Positions 1-11,453 of a stretch of 64,000 nt of DNA are shown in pieces. Under the pieces are notes generated by a model, which was given only the letters and a program-made list of their open reading frames with translations, was not told the origin of the DNA and did not search any database. This DNA comes from Pusillimonas sp. DMV24BSW_D (GTDB taxonomy: Bacteria > Pseudomonadota > Gammaproteobacteria > Burkholderiales > Burkholderiaceae_B). The first letter of the stretch is position 1. Every line of letters begins with the position of its first letter. Where the stretch lies: positions 1,984,001 to 2,048,000 of the forward strand of contig NZ_CP049990.1 of assembly GCF_011388195.1 (NCBI RefSeq), in the 5' to 3' direction. Position numbers and translations under genes: made by a program.

Positions 1-29
1 ATATCCAGATTCGAGGCAAACAGCAGGTT

Positions 30-2061
<2,032 letters not shown>

Positions 2062-2067
2062 ATGGTT

Positions 2068-2096
2068 AAAGAGCCCTTTTCAGGGCTCTTTTTTTG
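2068..2096 (+). terminator. Rho-independent terminator after argG
   Basis: An 8-bp perfect stem (AGAGCCCT, 2070-2077, with AGGGCTCT, 2082-2089) closes a TTTC loop and runs into seven T. It lies seven bases after the argG stop. An A-run on the 5' side is short, so it may stop argF transcription from the other side only weakly. Confidence 0.88.
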
Positions 2097-2129
2097 TTGG
2101 GGCTGGTTCAGACGGCTGTTTAATCTGCT

Positions 2130-3074
2130 TTAACCGCTGCGTTTACCCAACAACAAAAACTCCATCAGCGCTTTTTGTACGTGCATGCGGTTTTCCGCTT
2201 CGTCCCACACCACGCTTTGCGGGCCGTCTATTACGTCGCCGGTTACCTCTTCCCCGCGGTGAGCCGGCAGACAGTGCATGAAAATGGCTTTGGGGTCGGC
2301 CACCGCCATCATCTCTTCATCAACGCACCAGTCGGCAAAGGCTTTACGACGGGCTTCATTCTCTTCTTCGTAACCCATGCTGGTCCAGACATCGGTGGTT
2401 ACCAGGTGCGCGCCCTTGCAGGCTTCCATGGGGTCGCTAAACACGCGTAATACGCTTTCCGGAGGTGTGCCGATGCGCTCGGGGTCCAGCTCGTAGCCGA
2501 CCGGGGTTGAAATATGTAGCGTAAAGCCCAGCATTTCGGCGGCCTGAAGCCATGTGTACGACATATTGTTACCGTCGCCGATCCACGCAACGGTTTTGCC
2601 TTCTATGGGACCCAGGTGTTCTATAAATGTGAAAATGTCAGCCAGGATCTGGCAGGGGTGAAACTCGTTGGTTAGGCCGTTGATAACCGGCACGCGTGAG
2701 TGGGCGGCAAAGCGTTCAATACGCGTTTGCTCGAAAGTGCGGATCATGACCAGGTCGACCATGCGCGATACCACGCGCGCGGTGTCTTCAATGGGTTCAG
2801 AACGCCCAAGTTGGGAGTCGCCTGTTGTTAAGTGAATGACCGAGCCGCCCATTTGATACATACCCGCTTCAAACGAGACACGGGTACGGGTGCTGGCTTT
2901 TTCAAACACCATCGCCAGGGTGCGGTCGTGCAGGGTGTGGTGCGGTTGATAACGCTTGAATTTGTCTTTAATGAGGCGCGCACGCTCAAGCACATATAGG
3001 ATTTCGTCGTGAGTGAAGTCGTTGAATTGCAGGAAGTGGCGCAAGGGCGCTGCGGGAGACTGGGTTTGAGACAT
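2130..3074 (-). CDS. argF: Ornithine carbamoyltransferase
   Basis: ArgF makes citrulline from ornithine and carbamoyl phosphate. The carbamoyl-phosphate signature STRTR lies near residue 60, HPCQ near residue 136 and the ornithine-side HCLP motif near residue 271, all intact. The frame can be extended to a TTG at 3080, but the ATG at 3074 (MSQTQ) is the better start and gives 314 residues, close to the usual 305-315. It faces argG tail to tail, and its upstream region is shared with the divergent DUF3579 gene. Confidence 0.95.
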   Translation of the reverse strand: MSQTQSPAAPLRHFLQFNDFTHDEILYVLERARLIKDKFKRYQPHHTLHDRTLAMVFEKASTRTRVSFEAGMYQMGGSVIHLTTGDSQLGRSEPIEDTARVVSRMVDLVMIRTFEQTRIERFAAHSRVPVINGLTNEFHPCQILADIFTFIEHLGPIEGKTVAWIGDGNNMSYTWLQAAEMLGFTLHISTPVGYELDPERIGTPPESVLRVFSDPMEACKGAHLVTTDVWTSMGYEEENEARRKAFADWCVDEEMMAVADPKAIFMHCLPAHRGEEVTGDVIDGPQSVVWDEAENRMHVQKALMEFLLLGKRSG

Positions 3075-3196
3075 GATCAACCTTGATTCGCTTGCAAAGA
3101 AGTTTAATTGAGTATGATAAACAATTTTGGGGTGGCCCTGCGATTCGGCGCCTAAAGCAGTACAATGCAGCCACGCAAAATTCCCGTGAAAGTATC

Positions 3197-3493
3197 GTGC
3201 AGCAGTTCATTATTTACGGCGTAACGGAGTCCGGCCAGCGTTTTCGGCCAAGCGATTGGGCCGAACGCCTTGCAGGGGTCATGTCACAGTTTCGGCCACC
3301 TGGTATGCCCGCCAACCGTCTTACGTATTCCCCTTATGTACTGCCTACCTATATTGATGGTGTGCGTTGCGTAGCGGTTGATCCACGTTTGCGCGATCTC
3401 GAACCGCTAGCCTGGAATTTTGTTGTGGATTTCGCCCGTAGCAATAAGCTGAAAACGGCAGAAGTAGAGGCCCCGCCAGAACGCCCGGACTAA
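3197..3493 (+). CDS. DUF3579 family protein
   Basis: This is a small soluble protein resembling the DUF3579 family, known mainly from betaproteobacteria and without a settled function. Conserved-looking segments are QQFIIYGVTESG, FRPSDWAERL and LEPLAWNFVVDFA. I place the start at the GTG at 3197 (98 residues), just before the family-like QQFII segment and behind a GAAAG; the open frame extends upstream to 3083 only through TTG, with residues that look non-coding. The gene is divergent from argF. Its TAA stop lies in the loop of its own terminator, and the group II intron begins at the end of that terminator's T-run. Confidence 0.72.
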   Translation: MQQFIIYGVTESGQRFRPSDWAERLAGVMSQFRPPGMPANRLTYSPYVLPTYIDGVRCVAVDPRLRDLEPLAWNFVVDFARSNKLKTAEVEAPPERPD

Positions 3494-3505
3494 CCGGGCT
3501 TTTTT
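3483..3505 (+). terminator. Terminator of the DUF3579 gene, target site of the intron
   Basis: The stem GCCCGG (3483-3488) pairs with CCGGGC (3494-3499), the loop ACTAA contains the TAA stop codon of the gene, and six T follow (3500-3505). The group II intron starts at the next base. Insertion just behind an intrinsic terminator is the known habit of group IIC introns. Confidence 0.85.
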
Positions 3506-3909
3506 GTGCGCCCAGCATGGGCGCACTCCTGCGGGTGCAAGTCCCGCCATAAGTTGATCACAGCGAATGAAGTGAAGCGCAACTGCGTGAGGGTGACCGA
3601 GCGTGGGGAGGAAGCGTGGAGCATAAGCTGCGAGCCGATGAACAAGAATCGGATAGAAGGCGTCATCAAGCAGGGCGAGCGGGCAAAAAGCCGTGAAGCT
3701 GTTGTGATCAAGGCGAGGTGGCGTAAATCCGGCGGTTGTGCAGTGAAGGAGTGCGTTCTTACCTGGGGAACCCTCGCCTTGATCCTGAAAGGGTAACGGC
3801 GTCGAGCCGGAGCGAGGACTCAGCAGAGGTCATAGTAGTCGTAGTAGCAGGGCCGCTAAGGCCGGGAACGAGGCGACGAAGGACCAAACGAGAAGGAGTA
3901 TGACTCGAC

Positions 3910-5280
3910 ATGTCGATGCAATTCGTATTGCCTCAGATGTCCACGTTAGTGGAGCGGGCGGGCGTAGTCAGCGGTGAAGCCGCTGGTGGTCCTGTCAGCG
4001 AGGAAATGGGCTGCCCGCGATATGGGAATGAGAGTACAGGGTTGGCGCTGCTGCAAGCGGCGCTGACAAGAGAGAACCTGCAAGCGGCGTTCAAGCGGGT
4101 GCGGGCCAACAAAGGCGCAGCCGGCGTGGACGGATTGGACATAGACCAGACTGCCCGTCGCCTGGTGACCACATGGCCTGTCATTCGTGCCGAACTGCTT
4201 GCGGGAACGTACCGGCCCAGTCCGGTACGACGGGTGATGATTCCCAAGCCTGACGGTAGCCAGCGCGAGCTGGGTATCCCGACGGTGACGGATCGTCTGA
4301 TCCAGCAGGCGCTGCTGCAAGTACTGCAACCCTTGCTTGACCCCACTTTCAGCGAACACAGTTACGGCTTCAGGCCGGGGCGCCGTGCGCATGACGCGGT
4401 TCTGGCCGCGCATTCGTACGTGCAGTCCGGTCGCCGTATCGTGGTGGACGTGGACTTGGAGAAGTTCTTTGACCGGGTCAACCACGACATTCTGATTGAC
4501 CGCCTACAGAAACGCCTGGCGGATGCTGGCGTGATCCGGCTGATTCGGTCGTATCTGAATAGCGGCATTATGGATGGCGGCGTGGCCGTCCAACGGTATG
4601 AGGGTACGCCGCAAGGCGGGCCGCTCTCGCCGTTGCTGGCCAACGTGCTGCTCGATGAGGTGGACAAGGAGTTAGAACGCCGGGGTCACTGCTTCGTGCG
4701 TTACGCTGATGACTGCAACGTTTACGTTCACAGCCGTCGCGCGGGTGAACGGGTAATGGGCTTACTGCGGCGGCTATACGCCCGGCTGCGCTTGAGGGTC
4801 AACGAGATCAAAAGCGCGGTCGCCAGCGTGTTTACCGACCGCAAGTTTCTGGGCTATAGCTTCTGGGTGGACCCTAAAGGGGAGGTCAAGCGTCGGGTGG
4901 CGACCAAAGCGCTCGCCACGTTCAAGCAATGTGTGCGGCAACTGACGCGCCGCTCGGGCGGGCGCAGTATGCAGCAGGTGGTTGATCGGCTCCGAGTGTA
5001 TATCCTGGGATGGAAGGGCTACTTCCGATTGGCGCAAGTCCACCAGGTCTGGCGTGGGCTGGACAAGTGGATTCGTCATCGGTTAAGGGCCATTCAGCTC
5101 AGGCAATGGAAACGAGGCAAGACGATGTTCCGGGAGTTGCGCGCCTTGGGGGTGAGTTTTACTGTCGCCCGATGGGTGGCGGCAAATTCCCGCAGCTGGT
5201 GGCGCAATAGTGGCGGGTCACTCAATGCGGCCTTGCCAATTGCCCACTTCGACCGACTCGGTGTTCCCAGACTCTCTTAA
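3910..5280 (+). CDS. ltrA: Group II intron reverse transcriptase/maturase
   Basis: The intron-encoded protein (456 residues) assists splicing and reverse transcribes the intron during mobility. Reverse-transcriptase blocks run from about residue 60 to 310: IPKPDGSQRELGIP, SYGFRPGRRAHDAV, VVDVDLEKFFDRVNHD, GTPQGGPLSPLLANV and the catalytic YADD at residues 265-268. A maturase X domain follows (GWKGYFRLA near residue 363), then a C-terminal segment ending LGVPRLS, as in class C proteins. There is no zinc-finger HNH endonuclease domain. All catalytic residues are present, so the protein looks functional. The ATG at 3910 has AAGGAG 11 bases upstream; a second ATG at 3916 is equally possible. Confidence 0.93.
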   Translation: MSMQFVLPQMSTLVERAGVVSGEAAGGPVSEEMGCPRYGNESTGLALLQAALTRENLQAAFKRVRANKGAAGVDGLDIDQTARRLVTTWPVIRAELLAGTYRPSPVRRVMIPKPDGSQRELGIPTVTDRLIQQALLQVLQPLLDPTFSEHSYGFRPGRRAHDAVLAAHSYVQSGRRIVVDVDLEKFFDRVNHDILIDRLQKRLADAGVIRLIRSYLNSGIMDGGVAVQRYEGTPQGGPLSPLLANVLLDEVDKELERRGHCFVRYADDCNVYVHSRRAGERVMGLLRRLYARLRLRVNEIKSAVASVFTDRKFLGYSFWVDPKGEVKRRVATKALATFKQCVRQLTRRSGGRSMQQVVDRLRVYILGWKGYFRLAQVHQVWRGLDKWIRHRLRAIQLRQWKRGKTMFRELRALGVSFTVARWVAANSRSWWRNSGGSLNAALPIAHFDRLGVPRLS

Positions 5281-5294
5281 GCCTCAACTTCTCG

Positions 5295-5369
5295 AACCGC
5301 CCGGTGCGCACCCGCATGCCGGGTGGTGTGGCAGGGGTGCAGTTCACTAGAACTGCCCCCTATGCCGAT
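5295..5369 (+). ncRNA. Group II intron domains V and VI
   Basis: Domain V pairs CCGCCCGG (5297-5304) with CCGGGTGG (5319-5326); the triad is CGC (5298-5300). The upper stem is TGCG/CGCA around a CACC loop, with a two-base bulge at 5317-5318. Domain VI is a hairpin of GGGG-T-GCAGTTC (5334-5345), loop ACTA, and GAACTGC-CCCC (5350-5360). I see an unpaired T on the 5' side but no bulged A on the 3' side, where the branch point normally lies. Pairing was done by hand. Confidence 0.78.
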
Positions 5370-5399
5370 TATACCTGCACATTGTTGTTTGTTTCGGGC

Positions 5400-5430
5400 A
5401 AAAAAACAGGGTGCTGAAAAAGCACCCTGT
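5400..5430 (-). terminator. Terminator of rpsT
   Basis: A perfect 10-bp stem (5406-5415 with 5421-5430) with a five-base loop reads, on the reverse strand, into seven T. It lies about 100 bases beyond the rpsT stop. The rest of 5431-5529 shows no recognisable gene. Confidence 0.85.
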
Positions 5431-5529
5431 TTGCGGTAACGTAACGTGCCAAAATTATTGGCTGGTTACCTGTTTTGTTCTGACAGTGTTTACTGACAGC
5501 TTTTTGCCAATTAAACCGTGCCGACTTCC

Positions 5530-5796
5530 TTAGGAAGCCATAGCTTTCACAGCAGCAGACAGGCGGCTTTTGTGGCGGGCAGCTTTGTTTTTGTGGATGA
5601 TTTTTTTGTCGGCAACGCGGTCGATAATGCTGGCGGTGGAGCGCAGAACGGTGTTCGCAGCTTCCTGGTCGCCTGCGTCGATTGCCTGGCGAACACGTTT
5701 AATAGACGTGCGCAGCATGGAACGCAAGCTGGAGTTATGCTTGTTCAGTTTAATCGCCTGGCGGGCGCGTTTACGTGCTTGTGCGGTATTGGCCAT
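5530..5796 (-). CDS. rpsT: 30S ribosomal protein S20
   Basis: S20 is a primary binder of 16S rRNA in 30S assembly. The 88-residue, lysine- and arginine-rich sequence starts [13 protein letters not shown] and ends with [12 protein letters not shown], both typical of the family, and is the normal length. It starts with ATG. It is a separate unit downstream of murJ on the same strand with 53 bases between, and it has its own terminator. Confidence 0.97.
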   Translation of the reverse strand: MANTAQARKRARQAIKLNKHNSSLRSMLRTSIKRVRQAIDAGDQEAANTVLRSTASIIDRVADKKIIHKNKAARHKSRLSAAVKAMAS

Positions 5797-5849
5797 AGTT
5801 ATTTCGTACGGATTAAGTGTGTTTAATTAGCAAAGACAAAGATTCTAAC

Positions 5850-7406
5850 TTAGGCAGCCCTTTTTGTAAAGTCGCGTGGGCGAAAACCAAATAGAAACAA
5901 CACCGCAAAATAAGCCGCGCCGGCCAGGGCGATGGTGCCCAGCAAAAGGGCAACGCGCAAGCCGGCTGATAAGGCGGGGTCCACCCAATTTACAGTGTGG
6001 TTTACGCTATAAAGTACGGCCCCCATTGCCAGCAGGGCGGGAAGGGCGCGCAGCATAAATAGGCCCCAGCCCGGCGCCGGCTTGTACGTGCGGCGACGTA
6101 GCAACAGGGTAAGCAGCAATAGGGCATTCACACTGGCACCCAGCCCGATTGAAAGCGCCAGACCGGCGTGATCGAATAGAGGAACGAAAATCAAATTGAA
6201 TAATTGGGTGAGTACCAGCACGACCAGGGCAATTTTCACCGGGGTACGAATATCTTGTTTGGCGTAAAAGCCGGGAGCCAGAATCTTGATTGCCAGCAGA
6301 CCCACCAACCCTGCGGAATAAGCCATGGCCGCCACCTCGGTTTGCGCGACATCGTAAGCGGTGAAGGCGCCGTAGTTAAATAGGGTGGCCACCATCCCCT
6401 CGCTGAGCAATGCCAGGCCCAAAGCCGCGGGTAACCCTAATAAAACAACCAGACGCAGCCCCCAGTCGAGCAGGTGGTTGTAACGATCGTAGTCGCTTTG
6501 CGCATGGGCAGCCGATAAGCTGGGGAGCAGCACCGTGCCCAGCGCCACGCCCAGCAAAGCAGTGGGAAATTCCATGAGCCGGTCGGCAAAAGACAGCCAT
6601 GTCACGCTGCCGGCTGCCAGCCAAGTGGCGATATTGGTGTTGATGAGCAAGGAGATTTGCGCTACCGAGACCCCCAGGATTGCGGGCAGCATCTGGCGCA
6701 TGATGTAGCGCACGGTGCTGTCTTGCAAGGACTGGCGCAGGCGAAACGAGTAGCGTGGCAATAAACCCAGGCGCGCCAGGGCGACCCATTGGACGGCTAA
6801 CTGTGCCACACCCCCGGCAAGAACTCCAATTGCCAGGGCATAAATAGGCGTGCTGAAGTGGGGCAGCAGAAACAGGCACGCCAGAATCATGCAAAGGTTA
6901 AGCAGCACGGGTGTAAAGGCCGGCACCGCGAAGCGCCGCCATGTGTTCAGCACACCTGAGGCAAACGCTACCAGTGACATGCACAAAATATACGGGAACA
7001 TGGCACGAGTCATCCAAACCGCCGCCTCGAATTCGGTTTGGCGATCGGGATTCAACATGCCGCTGGCCATAGCGCTGACCACCCAGGGTGCAGCCAACAT
7101 GCCGATTAATGTCACGGTCATCAGCACAACCGTTAACAATAATGCCACCCGATCCAGTAATTCGCGTACCCGCTCCGGGCTTTCCTGTTCACGTGTTTGC
7201 CCCAGAATAGGCACAAACGCTTGGGCAAACGCGCCTTCCGCAAACAAACGGCGTAATAGGTTCGGGATGCGAAAGGCTACCCAAAAGGCGTCAGTCAGGG
7301 GGCCTGCGCCAAACGAGCCGGCAATAAAAATATCGCGAACCAAACCAGTGATTCGCGATAGCAGGGTAAAGCTGCTGACTGTTGCCGCAGACCGGAACAA
7401 GCCCAT
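5850..7406 (-). CDS. murJ: Lipid II flippase MurJ
   Basis: MurJ moves the peptidoglycan precursor lipid II across the inner membrane. The 518-residue protein begins with the hallmark GLFRSAATVSSFTLLSRITGLVRD and continues with many hydrophobic segments consistent with 14 membrane helices; conserved RRLFAEGAFAQAFVP lies near residue 52. The ATG at 7406 follows the SDR gene's stop by nine bases, so it is probably the last gene of the adk-SDR-murJ transcript. Confidence 0.95.
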   Translation of the reverse strand: MGLFRSAATVSSFTLLSRITGLVRDIFIAGSFGAGPLTDAFWVAFRIPNLLRRLFAEGAFAQAFVPILGQTREQESPERVRELLDRVALLLTVVLMTVTLIGMLAAPWVVSAMASGMLNPDRQTEFEAAVWMTRAMFPYILCMSLVAFASGVLNTWRRFAVPAFTPVLLNLCMILACLFLLPHFSTPIYALAIGVLAGGVAQLAVQWVALARLGLLPRYSFRLRQSLQDSTVRYIMRQMLPAILGVSVAQISLLINTNIATWLAAGSVTWLSFADRLMEFPTALLGVALGTVLLPSLSAAHAQSDYDRYNHLLDWGLRLVVLLGLPAALGLALLSEGMVATLFNYGAFTAYDVAQTEVAAMAYSAGLVGLLAIKILAPGFYAKQDIRTPVKIALVVLVLTQLFNLIFVPLFDHAGLALSIGLGASVNALLLLTLLLRRRTYKPAPGWGLFMLRALPALLAMGAVLYSVNHTVNWVDPALSAGLRVALLLGTIALAGAAYFAVLFLFGFRPRDFTKRAA

Positions 7407-7415
7407 ACTTTTAAT

Positions 7416-8174
7416 TTATTTTGGTGCCATGCGAATGGCGCCGTCCAGACGAATCGTTTCGCCGTTCAGCATTTCGTTGGTCACAATGCTGTGCACCAGC
7501 TTGGCGTAGTCTTCCGGGGTGCCCAGGCGGGAGGGGAAGGGAATGCTGGCGGCCAGCGAGTCTTGCACCTCTTGGGGCATGCCGTACACCATGGGGGTGC
7601 CGAAAATGCCTGGGGCAATGGTCATGCAGCGAATGCCCAGTTTGGAAAGGTCGCGCGCAATGGGAAGCGTCATACCCGCCACACCGGCTTTCGATGCGGC
7701 ATAGGCAGCTTGGCCAATTTGGCCGTCGAAGGCGGCAACGGAAGCGGTATTAATCAATACACCACGTTCGCCGGTGGGTTCGGGTTCGTTTTCGCTCATG
7801 GCGGCAGCCGCCAAACGCGACATGTTGAACGTCCCCACCAGATTCACCATAACGACTTTCTGGAATGTTTCCAGGGCGTGAGGGCCGTTTTTGCCCACTG
7901 TGCGCGACGCTGGGGCGATACCGGCACAGTTCACCAGGCCGAACAGGCGACCTTGTTGACGCGCCGCCTCAATAACGGCTTGCGCATCGGCTTCCTGGGT
8001 CACGTCGCAGTGCACATAGGTTTGGCCGAGCTCTTTGGCCAGTGCCTGGCCGGGTTCGTCTTGCACATCGGCCAAGACGACTTTGGCGCCTTCTTTAACC
8101 AGCATACGTGCGGTTCCGGCGCCCAATCCTGAGGCACCGCCGGTGACGATGAATACTTTGTCTTTGATGTCCAT
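7416..8174 (-). CDS. SDR 3-hydroxyacyl-CoA dehydrogenase (type II HADH-like)
   Basis: This 252-residue short-chain dehydrogenase most resembles type II 3-hydroxyacyl-CoA dehydrogenases, which oxidise short 3-hydroxyacyl-CoA with NAD. It has the cofactor motif [12 protein letters not shown] near residues 12-23, an aspartate at the end of the second strand (LADVQD) that favours NAD, the NCAGIA motif, catalytic serine in [13 protein letters not shown] and the YAASKAG catalytic tyrosine-lysine pair. An ATG at 8174 follows GGAGC and lies 16 bases after the adk stop. Its place between adk and murJ does not reveal its substrate. Confidence 0.82.
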   Translation of the reverse strand: MDIKDKVFIVTGGASGLGAGTARMLVKEGAKVVLADVQDEPGQALAKELGQTYVHCDVTQEADAQAVIEAARQQGRLFGLVNCAGIAPASRTVGKNGPHALETFQKVVMVNLVGTFNMSRLAAAAMSENEPEPTGERGVLINTASVAAFDGQIGQAAYAASKAGVAGMTLPIARDLSKLGIRCMTIAPGIFGTPMVYGMPQEVQDSLAASIPFPSRLGTPEDYAKLVHSIVTNEMLNGETIRLDGAIRMAPK

Positions 8175-8190
8175 GTTGCTCCTTTACGCT

Positions 8191-8940
<750 letters not shown>

Positions 8941-9705
8941 TTATAACCGATTTGCGAAAATGGCGCGTACGCGTTCCAGATCGGCGGCGGTATCGACCCC
9001 CGCAGCCGGATGAGCTTGCGCAATGTGAACCGCTATCCCGAAACCATTCTCAAGCGCCCGCAACTGCTCGAGTGACTCGAACATTTCAAGTGGGCCGGTG
9101 GGCAAGTGCGGAAACGTGTTCAGAAAACCGACTTTATACGCGTAAAGGCCAATATGATGCAATGCGGGAAGATTGGGGGCGAGTACGCGGCTGCCATCGG
9201 CAAGCGCATCGCGCGCCCAAGGGATGGGCGCCCGGGAGAAGTATAAGGCTTGTTGCCGATGATTGCACACCACCTTGACAATATTAGGGTTGAACAGTTT
9301 ATGTGCTTCGGTAATGGGCGAGGCGCAGGTGGCAATGGCCGCATCGGGTTGGCTTTGCAATAACGCGGCAACCTGGTTAATGAGTTCGGGGTCGATAAGG
9401 GGTTCGTCACCTTGCACATTTACAACAATGTCGTCGGGACTCAGGTTTAACTGCTGCGCAACCTCGGCCAAACGGTCGGTGCCGGTGGGGTGGTCGGCAC
9501 GGGTTAATTGGCATTGAAACCCGGCATGCTCAACGGCCTGGAGAATGTCAGTGTCGTCGGTGGCGATAAGAATGCGGTCGGCGTTCGATTTGGCTGCTTG
9601 TTCAGCGGTACGCACAACCAGCGGCTTGCCGGCGATGTCGAGCAATGGCTTGTTGGGTAACCGGGTGGAAGCCCGCCGTGCGGGGATAATGGCGGTAAAG
9701 CTCAC
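8941..9705 (-). CDS. kdsB: 3-deoxy-manno-octulosonate cytidylyltransferase
   Basis: KdsB activates KDO as CMP-KDO for the inner core of lipopolysaccharide. The N-terminal signature [16 protein letters not shown] (residues 6-21) holds the CTP-binding arginine and lysine, and [10 protein letters not shown] near residue 98 is the metal and substrate site. It is 254 residues, the usual length. Its start overlaps the stop of the Trm112-like gene by four bases, so the two are probably translated in a coupled way, in an envelope operon with lpxK. Confidence 0.96.
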   Translation of the reverse strand: MSFTAIIPARRASTRLPNKPLLDIAGKPLVVRTAEQAAKSNADRILIATDDTDILQAVEHAGFQCQLTRADHPTGTDRLAEVAQQLNLSPDDIVVNVQGDEPLIDPELINQVAALLQSQPDAAIATCASPITEAHKLFNPNIVKVVCNHRQQALYFSRAPIPWARDALADGSRVLAPNLPALHHIGLYAYKVGFLNTFPHLPTGPLEMFESLEQLRALENGFGIAVHIAQAHPAAGVDTAADLERVRAIFANRL

Positions 9706-9899
9706 GAATTTGATGTGCTCTGTGTCGCATTCGACTCATTCAGGTCACGTGCCTCGTTTTCCAGCATAACCGGAATGCCGTCGCGAATGGGGTAGGCAAG
9801 GCGATCGGCCTTGCAAATGAGTTCGTGATTGGCATGATCGTGATGCAAAGGGCCTTTACACAAGGGGCAAACCAGCACTTCAAGTAGATTTGAGTCCAT
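9702..9899 (-). CDS. Trm112/YcaR-like small zinc-ribbon protein
   Basis: This 65-residue protein resembles the YcaR/Trm112 family. It has one CPLC pair near residue 11 and a later single cysteine ([20 protein letters not shown]), a pattern seen in bacterial members that often lack a complete zinc site. Bacterial members sit between lpxK and kdsB in many genomes, as here; their function is not settled, though the eukaryotic protein activates methyltransferases. The stop overlaps kdsB by four bases. Confidence 0.85.
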   Translation of the reverse strand: MDSNLLEVLVCPLCKGPLHHDHANHELICKADRLAYPIRDGIPVMLENEARDLNESNATQSTSNS

Positions 9900-9942
9900 A
9901 ACAGGTGTCCGTATGACGTATTGCGGGCAAGGAAACGGCGTT

Positions 9943-11040
9943 TTATCCGTTTTGCCCGGGCGCAGGGTTCGATTGTAGTCGCTTTAATAGCGTTTGTACC
10001 CATTGTGGATCCGAGAAGCGCGGTGCCACCTGTACCGACCATAATCGCGAGTCGGTGGTGTCCTGAAGTTTGACCGCGTCTTTATCGGTTACCAGGATAA
10101 CCGCTTGATTTACTTCTTGCACAGCCGATGCAATATCGGGTGAATGGTCGGGTAGCGCAATGGCGGGGTCGGGGTTCAACCCTTGTTGTTTAAGCAGGCC
10201 GAAAAATCGTTGGGGTTGGCCAATAGCTGCGACAGCACCCAGACCGCGCTCCCGATGTTCTTTTACCCATTCCGGCCACGGCACGACTTGGCCGGTACTG
10301 ATTTGGGTGCAACTGGTTGGCTGCAAACGCATGCGTACCCGTGCCACTTCCGTGTCGGGAGCACGCGGCTTAACCCCGTGAGTTTCGGGCTGGCTGCCTT
10401 CCTGAGGTGTGGGCCCTGATTGATGTAATACGATTAAGTCGACATTATTCAGTCGTGACGCGGGCTCGCGCAGCGGGCCGGCCGGCAACACACGTTCATT
10501 GCCCAATCCTCGCTCGTCTTGCACCACGATTTCAATATCGCGCGACAATGCCAGATGTTGTAGGCCGTCGTCCGACACCACAATGTCGACGTTGGGATAG
10601 GTTTTGACCAGTGACTGCAGGGCCAAACGTCGTTTTGGGTGAACGGCAATGGGGGTGCCTGTGGCTTGTGCGATCAGGGTGGGTTCGTCGCCAAACAGCT
10701 TAGGGTCCAAGATTCCTTTGCCGACGCGCGCTTGGTGTTGGGGAAGCTTTACCCCATATCCCCGACTGATTACCCCCGGCCGGCGTCCCAGGGCTTTCAG
10801 AGCGTTCACCAGCGCAATTACCACGGGTGTTTTCCCGGTACCCCCCACCATAATATTGCCAACAACGATAACCGGCACACCATAGGTGGGGTGGGCGGCA
10901 ATGTGCGTATGGCGGCGACGCTTGATAAGAACCGCGGCCACCACCAGCCAGGACAGCGGCAATAAAAGTGTGCTGATCAGCCCTTTGCGCTGCCAGACTC
11001 GATGTGCGGACTGGGCGAGAAAGGTGTGCAGTTTCTGCAT
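9943..11040 (-). CDS. lpxK: Tetraacyldisaccharide 4'-kinase
   Basis: LpxK phosphorylates the 4' position of the lipid A disaccharide at the inner face of the inner membrane. A single N-terminal membrane segment (about residues 20-40) precedes the P-loop [12 protein letters not shown] near residue 61 and [18 protein letters not shown] near residue 155. At 365 residues it is slightly longer than the E. coli enzyme (328), with the extra sequence around residues 205-240. It follows exbD by six bases. Confidence 0.94.
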   Translation of the reverse strand: MQKLHTFLAQSAHRVWQRKGLISTLLLPLSWLVVAAVLIKRRRHTHIAAHPTYGVPVIVVGNIMVGGTGKTPVVIALVNALKALGRRPGVISRGYGVKLPQHQARVGKGILDPKLFGDEPTLIAQATGTPIAVHPKRRLALQSLVKTYPNVDIVVSDDGLQHLALSRDIEIVVQDERGLGNERVLPAGPLREPASRLNNVDLIVLHQSGPTPQEGSQPETHGVKPRAPDTEVARVRMRLQPTSCTQISTGQVVPWPEWVKEHRERGLGAVAAIGQPQRFFGLLKQQGLNPDPAIALPDHSPDIASAVQEVNQAVILVTDKDAVKLQDTTDSRLWSVQVAPRFSDPQWVQTLLKRLQSNPAPGQNG

Positions 11041-11046
11041 GGTTGT

Positions 11047-11451
11047 TTATTGTTGCGTAGCGAAATTAACGCGTTGAATGCCCGCCAGGCGGGCCGCCTC
11101 CATGGCTTTAACCACGTTTTCGTGCGCAGTTTGGGCGTCGGCATTAATGAGTAACACTGGTTCCGCTTGGTTGCCTGCAGCATTGTTCAGGGCGTTGGTC
11201 AGGCCTTGCGTGCTGGTGTCGGCAACTAAATTGGCGCCGAGCGCGAACAGGCCGTCTTTATTAATGGCTAAGCGGAGCGGGTTAGGGTCGATGGCTTGCG
11301 CGCCGGCCTGGGGTAGCGTGACGCTAAGCTGCTGAAAGCGTGTGAACGATGTCGTGGCCGCCAAAAAAATAAGGATGACCAGCAAAATATCGATGAGCGG
11401 GATCAGGTTGATCTCGGGCTCTTCATTCTGAATGCGGCGACGAAAATTCAT
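11047..11451 (-). CDS. exbD: ExbD/TolR-type biopolymer transport protein
   Basis: This is the peptidoglycan-facing stator subunit of an ExbB-ExbD or TolQ-TolR motor that couples the proton gradient to outer-membrane energisation. It has a short cytoplasmic N-terminus (NEEPEINLIPLIDILLVILIF) with the conserved membrane aspartate in LIDILL (about residue 20), one helix and a periplasmic domain, 134 residues in all. The gene follows exbB by two bases. No tonB or tolA is nearby, so the partner is unknown; the pair next to lpxK is a common betaproteobacterial arrangement. Confidence 0.88.
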   Translation of the reverse strand: MNFRRRIQNEEPEINLIPLIDILLVILIFLAATTSFTRFQQLSVTLPQAGAQAIDPNPLRLAINKDGLFALGANLVADTSTQGLTNALNNAAGNQAEPVLLINADAQTAHENVVKAMEAARLAGIQRVNFATQQ

Positions 11452-11453
11452 AT

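Larger units (their letters stand above)
3506..5369 (+). mobile_element. Group IIC-type intron, complete
   Basis: The element begins with the consensus GTGCG at 3506, inside a perfect 9-bp hairpin (3506-3514 with 3518-3526), and ends with the expected purine-pyrimidine AT at about 5369. Between them lie about 380 bases of structured RNA (domains I-IV start), the reverse-transcriptase gene (3910-5280), then domains V and VI. The class C assignment rests on three things: insertion directly behind a terminator, a CGC rather than AGC triad in domain V, and a maturase without an endonuclease domain. GC content is visibly higher than in the flanks. Exact ends were assigned by eye; the rejoined exon would read T-run directly into TATACCTGC. 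Confidence 0.85.

Noticed and set aside
3078-3080. TTG as argF start
   Set aside because: It only adds two residues before the ATG at 3074, which fits the family better.
3506-3796. Small open frame inside the intron's 5' part
   Set aside because: It overlaps the structured domains of the ribozyme and shows no protein-like features.
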